Shown here: positions 17,673 through 27,585 of the stretch, in pieces
Position numbering within the stretch: position 1 is the first letter of the stretch
Layout of the letters: the number at the start of each line of letters is the position of its first letter
Source: an uncultured Clostridia bacterium
GTDB taxonomy: Bacteria; Bacillota; Clostridia; Christensenellales; UBA1242
Assembly (NCBI GenBank): GCA_944349375.1
Contig: CALVMV010000003.1
Coordinates: 62,001-126,000 of the forward strand
DNA length: 64,000 bases
Direction: 5' to 3'
Translations under genes and position numbers: made by a program
The notes under the pieces: generated by a model
What the model was told of the DNA's origin: nothing
The model's database searches: none
Seen by the model: only the letters and a program-made list of their open reading frames with translations

Positions 17673-18652
17673 TATTTTCCCTTTTTGTTTTGATAAATTG
17701 TTTTAATTTCTTTTAGAACTCTTTTCGATAATATGTTTACATTAATTTTATCATCATAAATTTTGCTAGCACATGCGTATAGATGTCCACCACCACCTAG
17801 TTTTTCAGCAATTTCACGAACAGGGAAGCCTATTTTTGAACGGAACGAAACATAATATATATTTTTTTCTTTCTCTACTATACTGAATGCTATGTTTACT
17901 TTATTTAGCTTAATTAACTCAGTGCTTACTTGAGAGAAATCTCTTTTATTGGCTTTTAATTTTTTCATGTCATCATAGCTGATCAAGCAAAAAACTATAC
18001 CATTTTGAATTTTATAATTATCATATATAAATTTTTTTATATTAATCTCTTTTTCTGTTATTGACTTATAAAATATTTCATTAAATTTATCAGAATTAGC
18101 ACCTAAAAGCTTAAGTTTATATGCAGCCAAAAAAGATTCTTGTGTAGTATTTGAGTGTATAAAACTACCAGTATCTGTAGATAATCCTGCAAATAGATAA
18201 GAAGCTATTGTATCATTAATTTTAAATTTACCTTTTAGTAACAAATCAAAAACAACTTGGCAACAAGAACTTTTTGTTGTGTCAATGTAGTTATATTTGC
18301 CAAGAAAATCAATATTCTTGTGATGGTCTAACACTATTGAATTAGAACTGCAATTAAATATATTTGCGTGTTCACATCTGCTTTTACTTGGGTTATCAAC
18401 TGAAATAAATGTATCATACTGTTTTTCATCAAATTTAGTAGTAGCAAAATTTTCTCCAAAAAAAGAAATTGCAGTCTGAGTTTGAACTTCGCTACAAATA
18501 TAATCAGCTTTGACATTAATCAGATTTAAAGCCGATTTTAAAGCCAAAGCAGAACCTATTGCATCAAAATCTGGTTCTGTATGTGCAAAGATTGCAACTT
18601 TTTTAGCTGTTTTTAAAACTTTAGCTATTTTTTTTAGATCATCATTCTTCAT
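17672..18652 (-). CDS. nrnA: DHH/DHHA1 phosphoesterase, NrnA-type
   Basis: 326 residues. DHH-domain motifs HTEPDFDAIGSALAL, FISVDNPSKSRCEH, VLDHHKN and FAGLSTDTGSF, then a DHHA1 domain with SFRSKIGFPVREIAEKLGGGGHLYACAS. NrnA degrades oligoribonucleotides, pAp or cyclic-dinucleotide products such as pApA. It overlaps the rbfA end by 11 bases, the same neighbourhood as in many Firmicutes. A c-di-AMP-related protein at 54 kb makes a role in its turnover possible but unproven. Confidence 0.92.
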   Translation of the reverse strand: MKNDDLKKIAKVLKTAKKVAIFAHTEPDFDAIGSALALKSALNLINVKADYICSEVQTQTAISFFGENFATTKFDEKQYDTFISVDNPSKSRCEHANIFNCSSNSIVLDHHKNIDFLGKYNYIDTTKSSCCQVVFDLLLKGKFKINDTIASYLFAGLSTDTGSFIHSNTTQESFLAAYKLKLLGANSDKFNEIFYKSITEKEINIKKFIYDNYKIQNGIVFCLISYDDMKKLKANKRDFSQVSTELIKLNKVNIAFSIVEKEKNIYYVSFRSKIGFPVREIAEKLGGGGHLYACASKIYDDKINVNILSKRVLKEIKTIYQNKKGK

Positions 18653-19010
18653 CTGAATCTCCCTTAGGAATATTTAATGTTTTTAAAATTTCATTAACCC
18701 TTATTGATGCACTTGTGCCTTTATCTATAACAAATTGAAGTTTTGGCATATAAGGCATATTAACCATATTTGCTAATTCCTTTTTTATAAAACCTTCAGA
18801 TTTTTGTAATATCTTAATTGTTTCTTTTAACTTGTTTTCATCATCTTCATCTAAAGCTATTTTGACTTTACAATATTGAAAATCTGGAGTAACAGTTACA
18901 TCACTAACATAAATAAAAGGAGATAACCTTGGGTCATTCATTTTATTTTGAATAATTAGTGCAATATTTTTTTGCAATTGGCTATTTGCCCTTTCAAATC
19001 TATTTGACAT
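18642..19010 (-). CDS. rbfA: Ribosome-binding factor A
   Basis: 122 residues, single KH-like domain. Family blocks RFERANSQLQKNIALIIQNK, DPRLSPFIYVSDVTVTPDF and LQFVIDKGTSASIRVNEIL are present. RbfA assists 30S maturation. It follows infB; ylxP, often in between, is missing. Confidence 0.95.
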   Translation of the reverse strand: MSNRFERANSQLQKNIALIIQNKMNDPRLSPFIYVSDVTVTPDFQYCKVKIALDEDDENKLKETIKILQKSEGFIKKELANMVNMPYMPKLQFVIDKGTSASIRVNEILKTLNIPKGDSDEE

Positions 19011-19041
19011 AAGATTATCTCCCTTTAATCATTAAATTGTT

Positions 19042-21510
19042 TTATCTTTTAATCACTTCTTTTGAGTAAAATTCTATAATATCTCCCTCTTTAAAATCTA
19101 TATTATCACGCAATTTTATTCCACATTCAAAACCTTTAGCAACTTCTGCTTTTTCATCTTTTACAATCTTAATTGATTCCACAGTAGTTTTTCCGATTTC
19201 TTCATTGTTGCGTAGAACTTTTGCAATAGCATTTCTAATCACTTTTCCATCTTTTACATAACTTCCAGCAACTTTTCCAGCTGTAGATAATTTAAATACT
19301 AATCTGATCTCTGCGCTACCTATATATTTTTCTTCATATTTTACACTTAACATTCCATTGATTGCATTAGTTATATCATCTACTACATCATATATAATGT
19401 TGTATTCTTTAATTTCAATTTTAGAAGAATCTGCTAAATTTTTTACTTTTGCAGAGGTTCTTTGATTGAAATCTACAATTACAGAATTTGTAGTCTGAGC
19501 CAAAGAAACATCGCTTTCTGTAATAGCACCTGTTCCGCTATGAACAATATTAACTTTTGCTTCTTCATTTCTGATAGCAAGCAAAGCATTTTTAAGAGCT
19601 TCTACTGAACCCATTGTATCAGCTTTCAAAATAATGTTAAGATTTTTTAAGGCTCCTTCTTGGACTCTATTCATAAAGTTATCTAAAGTCACACCAGAAG
19701 ATTGTTTAGCTCTTTCTTTTTTAATTTTGTCAATTCTTTCTTGAATTACTTGTTTTGATAAAGTTTCTTCTACAGCATAAATTTCGTCACCAGAAGAAGG
19801 AACTTCGTTTAATCCTAAAATTGATACCGGTTTAGATGGCTCGGCTTTTTTTACAGGCTTTCCATGATCATCAAACATTGCTCTGACTTTGCCGTAAGTA
19901 AGTCCTGACATAATAGAATCTCCCACATGAAGAACACCATTTTGAACTATAATATTTGCCACAGGACCTCTGTTTTTGTCAAGTTCAGCTTCAATAACAA
20001 CACCAACTGCCATTCTGTTAGGATTTGCTTTAAGTTCTTGCATTTCAGCAACAAGAAGAATAGTCTGTTTTAAATCATCTAATCCTGCACCTGTTTTTGC
20101 TGAACAAGGCACGCAAATCGCATCTCCACCCCATTCTTCTGGCAAAATATTATGCTCAGCAAGTTGTTGTTTGACTCTATCAGGGTTAGCTTCAGGTTTA
20201 TCCATTTTATTTATTGCTACAATCATTGGAACGCCAGCTGCTTTAATGTGGTCAATGGCTTCAACTGTTTGAGGCATAATTCCATCATCTGCAGCTACTA
20301 CCAAAATAGCAATATCAGTAGCCTTTGCTCCTCTTGCTCTCATTTGTGTAAAAGCTGCATGGCCAGGAGTATCAATAAAGGTTATTTTTTCGCCATTAAA
20401 TTCTATTTGATAAGCACCAATGCTTTGAGTAATACCCCCTGCCTCACCACTGACAACATTTGTTTTCCTAAATGCATCAAGTAAAGAAGTTTTACCATGA
20501 TCGACATGTCCCATAACGGCAACAATTGGAGGTCTCTTAACAAGAGAAGATGTATCATCTTGATTATTAGCTTCTTCTAAAAGTTTTTCTTCAAAAGATT
20601 TTCCTGCTTTTAATTCCAAAGTAATTCCAAAATCGCTGGCAACAAGCTCTGCAGTTTCAAAATCAATATTTGAATTTATGGTTGCCATAATACCTAAAAG
20701 CATCAACTTTTTAACAATCTCGTTTACAGGTTTCCCTATTTTTTCGCTAAATTCTTTAACGGTAAATTCTTTTGAAGTCATAATAGCATGAGTTATAATT
20801 GTTGTTGGCGCTTTAACTTCATCTTTTTTCTTTTTAATATAACTTTTTCTTGAGCCATAAGAAATTTCTTCAAATCCATTTTCGTCTTCAATAAAAATGT
20901 TATTTTTTCTTGAAGTTGAAAGTTTTTTGTTCTGTGTTTTTCTTTCTTCGTTATTTGAAGAATGTTTTTGAGCCATTTTAGCTTTTATTGCATAACTTCT
21001 TTCTGCTTTATTGTCAATTTCAGGAGCATCATTGCTTGCAAAAGAACGGAAATTATTAGTTTTTGTGGAAACAAAATTGTTGCCAAATTTTTTGTTTTGC
21101 TTATTAAAAGGCTGTTTTTGATTTTGATTCTGATTTTGATTTTTATTAAATCCGTCTTTTCTAAAATCTTTTTTCTGTTCTCTATTAAAATTATTTTTTT
21201 GTGAAGAAAATTTGTTGTTAGACTGGTTTTGGTCAAATTTTCTGAAACTATTTTGTTGGTTATTGCCATTGGAAAAAGAAGGAGCTGTTTTTGGTTGTTC
21301 AGGTTGTGATATCTCCTTTTTGACCTCTTCTGCCTTTTTTTCTGTTAATTTAGTTTCTTCATCTATTGCTTTTAGTCTAGATTGAAGTTTTTGTGCAAAA
21401 GAATCAACAAGACTTTTTGAAGATCTTATCTCTTTTATAAGTTCGTTTAAAACTCCATCCTTTTGCATATCGTGTATTGTTTTTAAATTGTTTAATCCTT
21501 GATTTGCCAA
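19042..21510 (-). CDS. infB: Translation initiation factor IF-2
   Basis: 822 residues. An N-terminal extension (about 60-210) is rich in N, Q and K, including a Gln-Asn repeat, followed by the IF2_N domain (about 245-300), the GTPase domain with G1 [10 protein letters not shown]3 DTPGHAAF and G4 NKMDKP, and domains II-IV. IF-2 places initiator tRNA on the 30S subunit. The low-complexity part is variable in IF-2 proteins. Central gene of the nusA-infB operon. Confidence 0.98.
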   Translation of the reverse strand: MANQGLNNLKTIHDMQKDGVLNELIKEIRSSKSLVDSFAQKLQSRLKAIDEETKLTEKKAEEVKKEISQPEQPKTAPSFSNGNNQQNSFRKFDQNQSNNKFSSQKNNFNREQKKDFRKDGFNKNQNQNQNQKQPFNKQNKKFGNNFVSTKTNNFRSFASNDAPEIDNKAERSYAIKAKMAQKHSSNNEERKTQNKKLSTSRKNNIFIEDENGFEEISYGSRKSYIKKKKDEVKAPTTIITHAIMTSKEFTVKEFSEKIGKPVNEIVKKLMLLGIMATINSNIDFETAELVASDFGITLELKAGKSFEEKLLEEANNQDDTSSLVKRPPIVAVMGHVDHGKTSLLDAFRKTNVVSGEAGGITQSIGAYQIEFNGEKITFIDTPGHAAFTQMRARGAKATDIAILVVAADDGIMPQTVEAIDHIKAAGVPMIVAINKMDKPEANPDRVKQQLAEHNILPEEWGGDAICVPCSAKTGAGLDDLKQTILLVAEMQELKANPNRMAVGVVIEAELDKNRGPVANIIVQNGVLHVGDSIMSGLTYGKVRAMFDDHGKPVKKAEPSKPVSILGLNEVPSSGDEIYAVEETLSKQVIQERIDKIKKERAKQSSGVTLDNFMNRVQEGALKNLNIILKADTMGSVEALKNALLAIRNEEAKVNIVHSGTGAITESDVSLAQTTNSVIVDFNQRTSAKVKNLADSSKIEIKEYNIIYDVVDDITNAINGMLSVKYEEKYIGSAEIRLVFKLSTAGKVAGSYVKDGKVIRNAIAKVLRNNEEIGKTTVESIKIVKDEKAEVAKGFECGIKLRDNIDFKEGDIIEFYSKEVIKR

Positions 21511-21513
21511 AAT

Positions 21514-21810
21514 TTACTCCTTTTCTTCTCCACAGATTTTTAATATTTCTTCACTGAGATTTTTATTTTTTATGCCGACAATTTTACAATTATTAATAAG
21601 CAAAATTGTATCTAAATTGTCAAGCTCCATTGTTTTTATGCCTTTACTAGAAAATTTTTCTACAATTTTCAAAGTGTTTTTTTTGGAAGAACTATCATAT
21701 AAAACTAAATAAAGTTTTTTGTTATAGTTTGAAAGTGCTTCCCCTCCTATAATAAGATAGTTTGCTTTTCGACAAATATTCAAAAAGCCTTTCAATTTGT
21801 CATTTTGCAA
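21514..21810 (-). CDS. ylxQ: YlxQ, L7Ae-like RNA-binding protein
   Basis: 98 residues with the L7Ae/L30e pattern: KLKGFLNICRKANYLIIGGEA at the start and KLYLVLYDSS. It lies between rnpM and infB and overlaps rnpM by 19 bases, its standard position. RNA-binding role is known for the fold; the target is not clear. Confidence 0.88.
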   Translation of the reverse strand: MQNDKLKGFLNICRKANYLIIGGEALSNYNKKLYLVLYDSSSKKNTLKIVEKFSSKGIKTMELDNLDTILLINNCKIVGIKNKNLSEEILKICGEEKE

Positions 21811-22055
21811 ATTTCTTCCTCCAACATATCATATATATTTTGATCTATTTGGTATTTAAAAGCTTTGTTTAAAAGTTTTTGCTTTTTAACCTTATCTATG
21901 CAAGATTTTTGTGTGCAAATATATGCTCCTCTACCGTTTGCTTTACCTGTTTTGTCAATAAAAATTTCACCATCTTTATTCTTGACAATTCTTAAAAGCT
22001 GTTTTTTATCAAACATTTCTCTACAGGCAAGGCACATTCTTTGCCTTTTTTCCAT
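21792..22055 (-). CDS. rnpM: YlxR/RnpM-family protein
   Basis: 87 residues. Family motifs RMCLACREMFDKKQLLRIVK and KANGRGAYICTQKSCIDKV are complete, including the Cys pair and the GRGAYIC strand. Described members bind RNase P RNA and tune its activity. The RNase P RNA gene is also in this window at 52.8 kb. It lies between nusA and ylxQ. Confidence 0.93.
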   Translation of the reverse strand: MEKRQRMCLACREMFDKKQLLRIVKNKDGEIFIDKTGKANGRGAYICTQKSCIDKVKKQKLLNKAFKYQIDQNIYDMLEEEICKMTN

Positions 22056-22066
22056 TATTCCTCCAA

Positions 22067-23224
22067 TTATTCTCCATCATCTAAAGGTGTTAAATCTTCA
22101 AGTTCTTCTAAATCTTCAAGTCCTTCAAAGGAATCATCACCGAGTTCTGTTAATTCGTATTCAGGTTCTTTTTGAACTGGCTGAGATACCGTACTTTCGC
22201 TCTTAACTTCAATCTTCCACCCTGTTAATCTTGCAGCTAAGCGAACATTTTGCCCATTTTTGCCTATAGCTAAAGATAATTTATCATCAGGAACAATTAC
22301 TCTTGAAGCTTTTAAACTTTCATTTGTTTCAACACTTAATACTTTAGCAGGGCTTAATGCTCTAGCAATATATTCAAGAGGATCTTCAGTATATTCTATC
22401 AAGTCTATTTTTTCGCCGTTTAATTCAGAAGTGATAGTATCAATTCTTTGACCGTGGAAACCAACACAAGTTCCAATAGGGTCAATGTTTTGCTTAGTTG
22501 TATAAACAGAAACCTTAGTTCTATTTCCTGCATCACGAGCGATATTTTTAATTACAATATCTCCATTAGCTACTTCAGGAATTTCGAGTTCGAATAATTT
22601 TCTAACAAAACCTATATTGCTTCTTGTAACTTGAATTTGAGTTCCTTTGAATGAATCTTTGATTTTCTTTACATAAACTTTTACTCTATCGCCAACATTG
22701 AATTTTTCGCCTGGGATTTGATCGGAAGGCAACATAACACCTTCAGTATGAGTATTTGAAATTTGAACATAAACAGTTCCATTGTCAATTCTTTTTACAA
22801 TAGTAGTAAGTAGTTCATCTTCTTTTTCAGAAAGTTCGTTTAGTGCGTTTTGTCTTTCCATCTCTTTTAATTTTTGCATAACTACTTGTTTAGCAGTTTG
22901 AGCTGCAATACGACCAAAATCCTTAGTAGATTCTTCTGATTGAACAATGTCCCCTACTTTGAAAGATTTTTTAATTAATTGTGCTTCGGCTAAAGAAATT
23001 TCTTTATCTGGGTCTTCTACATTATCTACAATTGTTTTATAAGAATATATTTTGATAGTGTTTTTATCTGGATTTAATTTAACCATTGCACTTTTTGCTT
23101 CCCCATACATTTTTTTATAAGCAGAAGTTAAAGCTGTTTCTAAAGTTTGAATAAAAGCTTCTTTGTCTATTTTCTTTTCTGCTTGTAAATCTTCAAGTGC
23201 TTGAAAAAAATCTTTATTAATCAT
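22067..23224 (-). CDS. nusA: Transcription termination/antitermination factor NusA
   Basis: 385 residues: N-terminal RNA-polymerase-binding domain (1-125), S1 domain (about 130-200), KH1 and KH2 (about 205-345) with IGTCVGFHGQRI and LAIGKNGQNVRLAARLTGWKI. It ends in a short acidic tail instead of the long repeats of proteobacterial NusA. It follows rimP by 12 bases in the canonical rimP-nusA order. Confidence 0.97.
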   Translation of the reverse strand: MINKDFFQALEDLQAEKKIDKEAFIQTLETALTSAYKKMYGEAKSAMVKLNPDKNTIKIYSYKTIVDNVEDPDKEISLAEAQLIKKSFKVGDIVQSEESTKDFGRIAAQTAKQVVMQKLKEMERQNALNELSEKEDELLTTIVKRIDNGTVYVQISNTHTEGVMLPSDQIPGEKFNVGDRVKVYVKKIKDSFKGTQIQVTRSNIGFVRKLFELEIPEVANGDIVIKNIARDAGNRTKVSVYTTKQNIDPIGTCVGFHGQRIDTITSELNGEKIDLIEYTEDPLEYIARALSPAKVLSVETNESLKASRVIVPDDKLSLAIGKNGQNVRLAARLTGWKIEVKSESTVSQPVQKEPEYELTELGDDSFEGLEDLEELEDLTPLDDGE

Positions 23225-23236
23225 GATAATTTCTCC

Positions 23237-23725
23237 TTAAAATTTTATAATTGGCACAATGTGTGCTATTTTCGATTTTTCTAAAGTAATTTGATTTTGT
23301 AAAGTTGTTTTTTGTTTTTTATCTGGTAATGGTTGAATTGTTAATTCTGATGAATTAAAACTTAAAAGTATCCCTTTAAAATTTTTAACCCCGTTTACTT
23401 TAGCAAATAATGTGATTTCAATTTCTTTCCCAATATTTCTTGCAAAATCTCGGTCATTTTTTAAAGGCCTGTCTATACCAGGTGAACTTACATTTAAAAC
23501 ATAAGGTTGGTCTTCAGTCGGATTCAGTTCATCTAAGATAGGGTCAATTAATTTGCTAACTTTTTCGCAATCGTTTATATCAATTCCTTTTTCGTTGTCG
23601 ATATAAAAAGTTAAATTCATACCATCAGATTTTTTTGCGTATTCAATATCAACTACTTCATAACCAATTTGATTGATAAGTGGCGAGATTTTTTCTTCGC
23701 AAATATTTTTCACTTTACTAGCCAA
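23237..23725 (-). CDS. rimP: Ribosome maturation factor RimP
   Basis: 162 residues, two domains. MNLTFYIDNEKGIDINDCEKVSKLID and the YVLNVSSPGIDRPLKNDRDFARNIGKEI block are typical. Needed for 30S maturation. First gene of the rimP-nusA-rnpM-ylxQ-infB-rbfA-nrnA-truB unit, behind a promoter and a hairpin leader. Confidence 0.95.
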   Translation of the reverse strand: MASKVKNICEEKISPLINQIGYEVVDIEYAKKSDGMNLTFYIDNEKGIDINDCEKVSKLIDPILDELNPTEDQPYVLNVSSPGIDRPLKNDRDFARNIGKEIEITLFAKVNGVKNFKGILLSFNSSELTIQPLPDKKQKTTLQNQITLEKSKIAHIVPIIKF

Positions 23726-23747
23726 AATTACCTCCTTTATCTATGAA

Positions 23748-23780
23748 GCAGGGAGTGAACAAAAACTGCTCACTCCCCGT
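23748..23780 (-). promoter_or_regulatory. Hairpin in the rimP leader
   Basis: GGGAGTGA (23751-23758) and TCACTCCC (23770-23777) form a strong stem in the 5' leader of rimP, downstream of its promoter. GCAG (23748) and CTGC (23766) allow an alternative pairing. A run of T is in the loop rather than after the stem, so it does not look like a simple terminator; function unknown. Confidence 0.55.
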
Positions 23781-23797
23781 TAGATCTAGTCTTTAAT

Positions 23798-23826
23798 ATT
23801 TTAACACATATATTATATAAAATCAA
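23798..23826 (-). promoter_or_regulatory. rimP-nusA operon promoter
   Basis: TTGATT (23821-23826) and TAAAAT (23798-23803) on the minus strand, 17 bases apart, in the gap after the truncated polC-like gene. Confidence 0.65.
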
Positions 23827-23837
23827 CTATTTTTTTA

Positions 23838-25382
23838 TTATTTTTTTATTTTAGATAACTCTAATAAAACTTGAGCAGTAGCAAAGGCATCATTATATGC
23901 TCTGTGTGCGCCTTCTAATGTTAAACCTAAAGCATTTACAATAGTTCCAAGTTTATAATTTGCTAGCCTTAAATTAGAAGTTCTTGCTATTACTAAAGTG
24001 TCTATTATTTGGTTTTTAAAATATATTCCACAACTTTCGGCAGCTTTTTTGATAAACTTAAAGTCAAAACCTATAACGTTATGTCCACATAAAATACAAT
24101 CTTTGCAAAAATCATTAAAATCTATTATTACATCAGAAATTAAAGGTGCATCTTTTACCATTTCGTTAGTAATATTTGTAAGATTTTGGACTTCTAAAGG
24201 AATAGGTTGTGAAGGTTTTACAAAAGTAGAAAATTTTTCTGTTAAAATTCCATTGACTATTTTTACAGCTCCAATTTCAGTGATTTCATCATTTTCAAAA
24301 TCAAGACCTGTAGTTTCAATATCAAAAACCACAACGGATTTATCTTTTATATTATCATTATATTCTGATTTTTGGTCAAATAAAAAGGCTTGTGTTTTAA
24401 TCTCTATCTTTTCAATAGGAACAACATTTTTATGCAATTTCGTAACAGTATCTTCACTAATATTATCTTCTTCTATCTCTGAATTTTTTGATGCCCATGA
24501 CATTTTACGAATATAATAAGTTAATGTTCCATTTAAGCCAAAATTCAAATCCCCTACACAAACAACCATCATGCCATCCTCAAGAGAGTCCATAACTTTT
24601 TCATTTGCTTTGGAGCAAAAATAGACACATTCGATTTTTTTCCCATCGTCCAAAGTAAAAGTATAAAGAGATTTTTCTTGCCCTGCTTTTTTCCCTTTTT
24701 TTATCTTAAAAGATTTTTTTGTAATTGCAGTTATTATGCCTGCCAGAATTACAGACATTTTTGGTTTAGTATTGTTTTTTATGTATTCAGGTTGAGGGAT
24801 AATTTCACTGCCAACTATTTTTTTAATAATTTCAACTTTATACCTTTCTACTTTTTTTCTAGACATGCTTGGCAAATCATCTGCCTCTATAACATCTGAA
24901 ATTGTATCTTCATTTTCAATAATATTTATATCAAAGTCGGCAATAAATTTTTCGTTTAAGTAGTCAAAAAGTTGTTTTTTTAATTCTGTTTCATCTATCA
25001 TTGCAAGAATATCTTTATTAAGTTTTATTTGAATTTTAATTAAATTTTCATTATTAGTAATAGAAATATTTTCTTTAAACAAATAAGGAGATAAAGATTT
25101 TTTCTCTATATTAAAGAAATTAAAAATTTCTTTTTCTATCAATATTTCATCTAAAAAACTTTTTTTAAATTTAACCTTTACATCTGCGTTTAATGAATAT
25201 TGATTTTTTAAAAATTCTTCAATGTTTTTTCTATCCTCAGCAGTCATATCATTTTGGGATAAAGGGAATAAAAAAGTAAAAGTGCATAAATTTGAATTTT
25301 TGTCATATATCACTTCGTAAATCTTTAAAAAATTGTATTTATCATTAAAAACTTTATTTAATTTTTGTAATATTTCATTCAT
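23838..25382 (-). CDS. PolC-like protein reduced to N-terminal, OB and DEDDh exonuclease domains
   Basis: 514 residues against about 1,440 for PolC. Residues 1-200 resemble the PolC N-terminal region, 205-300 an OB-fold, and 350-510 a DEDDh exonuclease with all catalytic residues: D354 and E356 in FDIETTGLD, Asp near 440 in GFDFKF, and His/Asp in HRAYND near 493-497. No PHP or polymerase module follows; only 112 bases separate it from rimP. It sits exactly where polC lies in Bacillus (after rseP, before rimP). As written it should be a 3'-5' exonuclease or a nonpolymerase remnant. It may be a paralogue, with full PolC elsewhere. Confidence 0.85.
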   Translation of the reverse strand: MNEILQKLNKVFNDKYNFLKIYEVIYDKNSNLCTFTFLFPLSQNDMTAEDRKNIEEFLKNQYSLNADVKVKFKKSFLDEILIEKEIFNFFNIEKKSLSPYLFKENISITNNENLIKIQIKLNKDILAMIDETELKKQLFDYLNEKFIADFDINIIENEDTISDVIEADDLPSMSRKKVERYKVEIIKKIVGSEIIPQPEYIKNNTKPKMSVILAGIITAITKKSFKIKKGKKAGQEKSLYTFTLDDGKKIECVYFCSKANEKVMDSLEDGMMVVCVGDLNFGLNGTLTYYIRKMSWASKNSEIEEDNISEDTVTKLHKNVVPIEKIEIKTQAFLFDQKSEYNDNIKDKSVVVFDIETTGLDFENDEITEIGAVKIVNGILTEKFSTFVKPSQPIPLEVQNLTNITNEMVKDAPLISDVIIDFNDFCKDCILCGHNVIGFDFKFIKKAAESCGIYFKNQIIDTLVIARTSNLRLANYKLGTIVNALGLTLEGAHRAYNDAFATAQVLLELSKIKK

Positions 25383-25391
25383 ATTTTCATA

Positions 25392-26570
25392 TTACAACAA
25401 GAAATGTAAAATGTCAATTAATATAACTGCTCCAAACAAAACTATAAGCCCTATTGTATGAATTAAATTTTCAACTTCTCTTTTTATTGGCTTTTTTCTT
25501 ATCCATTCTATGGTTGTAAATAAAACATGCGAGCCATCTAAAGCAGGTATTGGTAAAATATTAAAAATAGCTAGGTTAGCTGATATTAAAGGTATTAAAA
25601 CCAAGATATTAGCAAAATTAGCTTGCGTAAATGATGCAATCGTTGTTATTGTTGTTATTGGTCCCCCAATTGAAGAAATTGGTAATTGGAAAGTTATTAA
25701 TAGCCATAGAGATTTTAATACGATCCAAGCAAGGCCTATTGCGAAAGGAACGCATCTTTGCAATGCTTCTGTGAAAGAGTGAACATATGCTTTTGCTGTA
25801 ATTCCGGTAGAGTAAACAGTTTCTTCTTCACTAAGTTCATATTCTCCTTCTTGATTAGAGCTCAAAACTTTTTGTCGAGTAATTACAAAAAAACCCGTAT
25901 AAGCTGTTGTGTATTGACCATCTCTACGAACAACCAATTCTAGTGCAGGATAATTAGCAACTGTAGTATTGTTTTCTTCTGCCCAAGCAATAGCATTATT
26001 TAACTGAGAAGTGATGATATCGTTGTAATTTGCCCCATATGCAAAATCTATTTTTTCACCATTTATTGATATTATTACATCTCCTTCTTGCAATAATTGT
26101 TCATCATTTAAATTTACTATGTTGCTATTGATTTCAACATTATTAATTATATATCCATTTTGTGGAGAAGTTGAACTAGTTGGAATAGAAAAAGATACAA
26201 CTTGTGGAATATCATAACCTAATGTACATAATAAAATTAATGAAAAGACAACAGCAGTGGCGAAATTAAAAATGACACCAGCAAAGAAAACTAAAATTCT
26301 TTTCCAAGGAGCTTGGGCATTGAAAGAGTCTTTGCCATCGGCATTGTCATCTTCTCCTTCAAAAGCACAATATCCCCCTAAAGGAAAGATTCTTAAAGAA
26401 ATAAGCTCTCCCCTTTTATTTTTGCGAGAAAATAGGGCTTTACCAAACCCTACTGAAAACTCTGTAATTTTAAAATTTAACATTCTTCCTACACAATAAT
26501 GACCAAATTCATGGACTAGTACCATAAAAAGTAAAATCACTATAGCAAGAATTATATAGAGTATAAACAT
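25392..26570 (-). CDS. rseP: Site-2 metalloprotease RseP/RasP family
   Basis: 392 residues. The zinc motif HEFGH lies in the first helix (near residue 20), a PDZ domain spans about 120-255, and the second active-site motif NILPIPALDGSHV lies near 335. Intramembrane protease that in Bacillus cleaves anti-sigma factors and signal-peptide remnants. It follows cdsA directly; dxr, usually in between, is absent. Confidence 0.94.
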   Translation of the reverse strand: MFILYIILAIVILLFMVLVHEFGHYCVGRMLNFKITEFSVGFGKALFSRKNKRGELISLRIFPLGGYCAFEGEDDNADGKDSFNAQAPWKRILVFFAGVIFNFATAVVFSLILLCTLGYDIPQVVSFSIPTSSTSPQNGYIINNVEINSNIVNLNDEQLLQEGDVIISINGEKIDFAYGANYNDIITSQLNNAIAWAEENNTTVANYPALELVVRRDGQYTTAYTGFFVITRQKVLSSNQEGEYELSEEETVYSTGITAKAYVHSFTEALQRCVPFAIGLAWIVLKSLWLLITFQLPISSIGGPITTITTIASFTQANFANILVLIPLISANLAIFNILPIPALDGSHVLFTTIEWIRKKPIKREVENLIHTIGLIVLFGAVILIDILHFLL

Positions 26571-26619
26571 TTTACCTCACAAAAGTTTTATATAAATTTA
26601 GTATATAAAATTTTTGAAA

Positions 26620-27585
26620 TTATAATACCAATAAAATGATACTAAATGCTAAGAATATATAAGGCATTACAAACATATAAGAATCGCATCTATCGAGCAT
26701 TCCACCATGACCAGGAAGGAAATGACCACTATCCTTAACATTTGCTTGTCGTTTAAAAGCACTTTCCAACAAATCGCCGAGTTGAGCAAGCATTGAACCG
26801 ATAAAAGAGATAATTATAATTTGCCAAAAAGCAAAACCTGTTAAATTAAAAATGGTCTTTAAATCTGTAATAGAATACAAGATAAAATAAACAACTGTGC
26901 AGAAGAAAACACAGGATAAAAGACCACCAATAGCACCAGATATAGTTTTATTTGGGCTTACTTTTGGACAAAGTTTTTTACCTCCAAAAATACCTCCAAT
27001 AAGGTATGCGAAAGTATCTGTAAAGATTGGAATTAAAAAGGCAAATAAAAGAGCTATTAAAGAGAAATAACCATTGAAAGAAGAAACATTTGCAAAGGAA
27101 GAAGTTAAATCATCGAAATGGTTAATAAATGTCATAAACATCAATAGAAAAGATGGATAAACGAAAGAGAAAGCTGTATTCATAGCTTTTTGGAAAGAAT
27201 ATTTTGTTAGTGATATTTGAAGCTTTTTATATCTTATTTCTTTAATAGTTTTACTTTTAGTAATTAAAGACCAAAGTAAAGCAATAGCAAAGAAAATTAT
27301 AATTAAAGCAACAGCTATAACTATGCTATAAATAATTCCGACATTAGTATCGAATGCGATTGTTATTAACATAAAAAGCATTAAAAAAGCAGGAAATAAT
27401 GTTGACAAAATTTGATTGTTAGGCTTGTCCATTTTTGTTAACAATTTGCTCATTTCAAAAGCTGCAGTCATAGAAATAAATAATATTAAGGCATCAAAAA
27501 AGTAAGGACTTACAAAACCTTTCAGTATAAACGCTAGTAATAGTACTGCAACTATTAAAACTGATGTCATTGATCTAGTTTTCAT
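26620..27585 (-). CDS. cdsA: Phosphatidate cytidylyltransferase
   Basis: 321 residues with about eight hydrophobic segments and the C-terminal signature SAFKRQANVKDSG followed by FLPGHGGMLDRCDS. It makes CDP-diacylglycerol for phospholipid synthesis at the membrane. Overlaps the uppS end by four bases. Confidence 0.96.
   Translation of the reverse strand: MKTRSMTSVLIVAVLLLAFILKGFVSPYFFDALILFISMTAAFEMSKLLTKMDKPNNQILSTLFPAFLMLFMLITIAFDTNVGIIYSIVIAVALIIIFFAIALLWSLITKSKTIKEIRYKKLQISLTKYSFQKAMNTAFSFVYPSFLLMFMTFINHFDDLTSSFANVSSFNGYFSLIALLFAFLIPIFTDTFAYLIGGIFGGKKLCPKVSPNKTISGAIGGLLSCVFFCTVVYFILYSITDLKTIFNLTGFAFWQIIIISFIGSMLAQLGDLLESAFKRQANVKDSGHFLPGHGGMLDRCDSYMFVMPYIFLAFSIILLVL

Noticed and set aside
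23725-23838. Remnant of PolC polymerase domain in another frame
   Set aside because: Only 112 bases are there and they hold a promoter and a hairpin; no coding similarity is seen.
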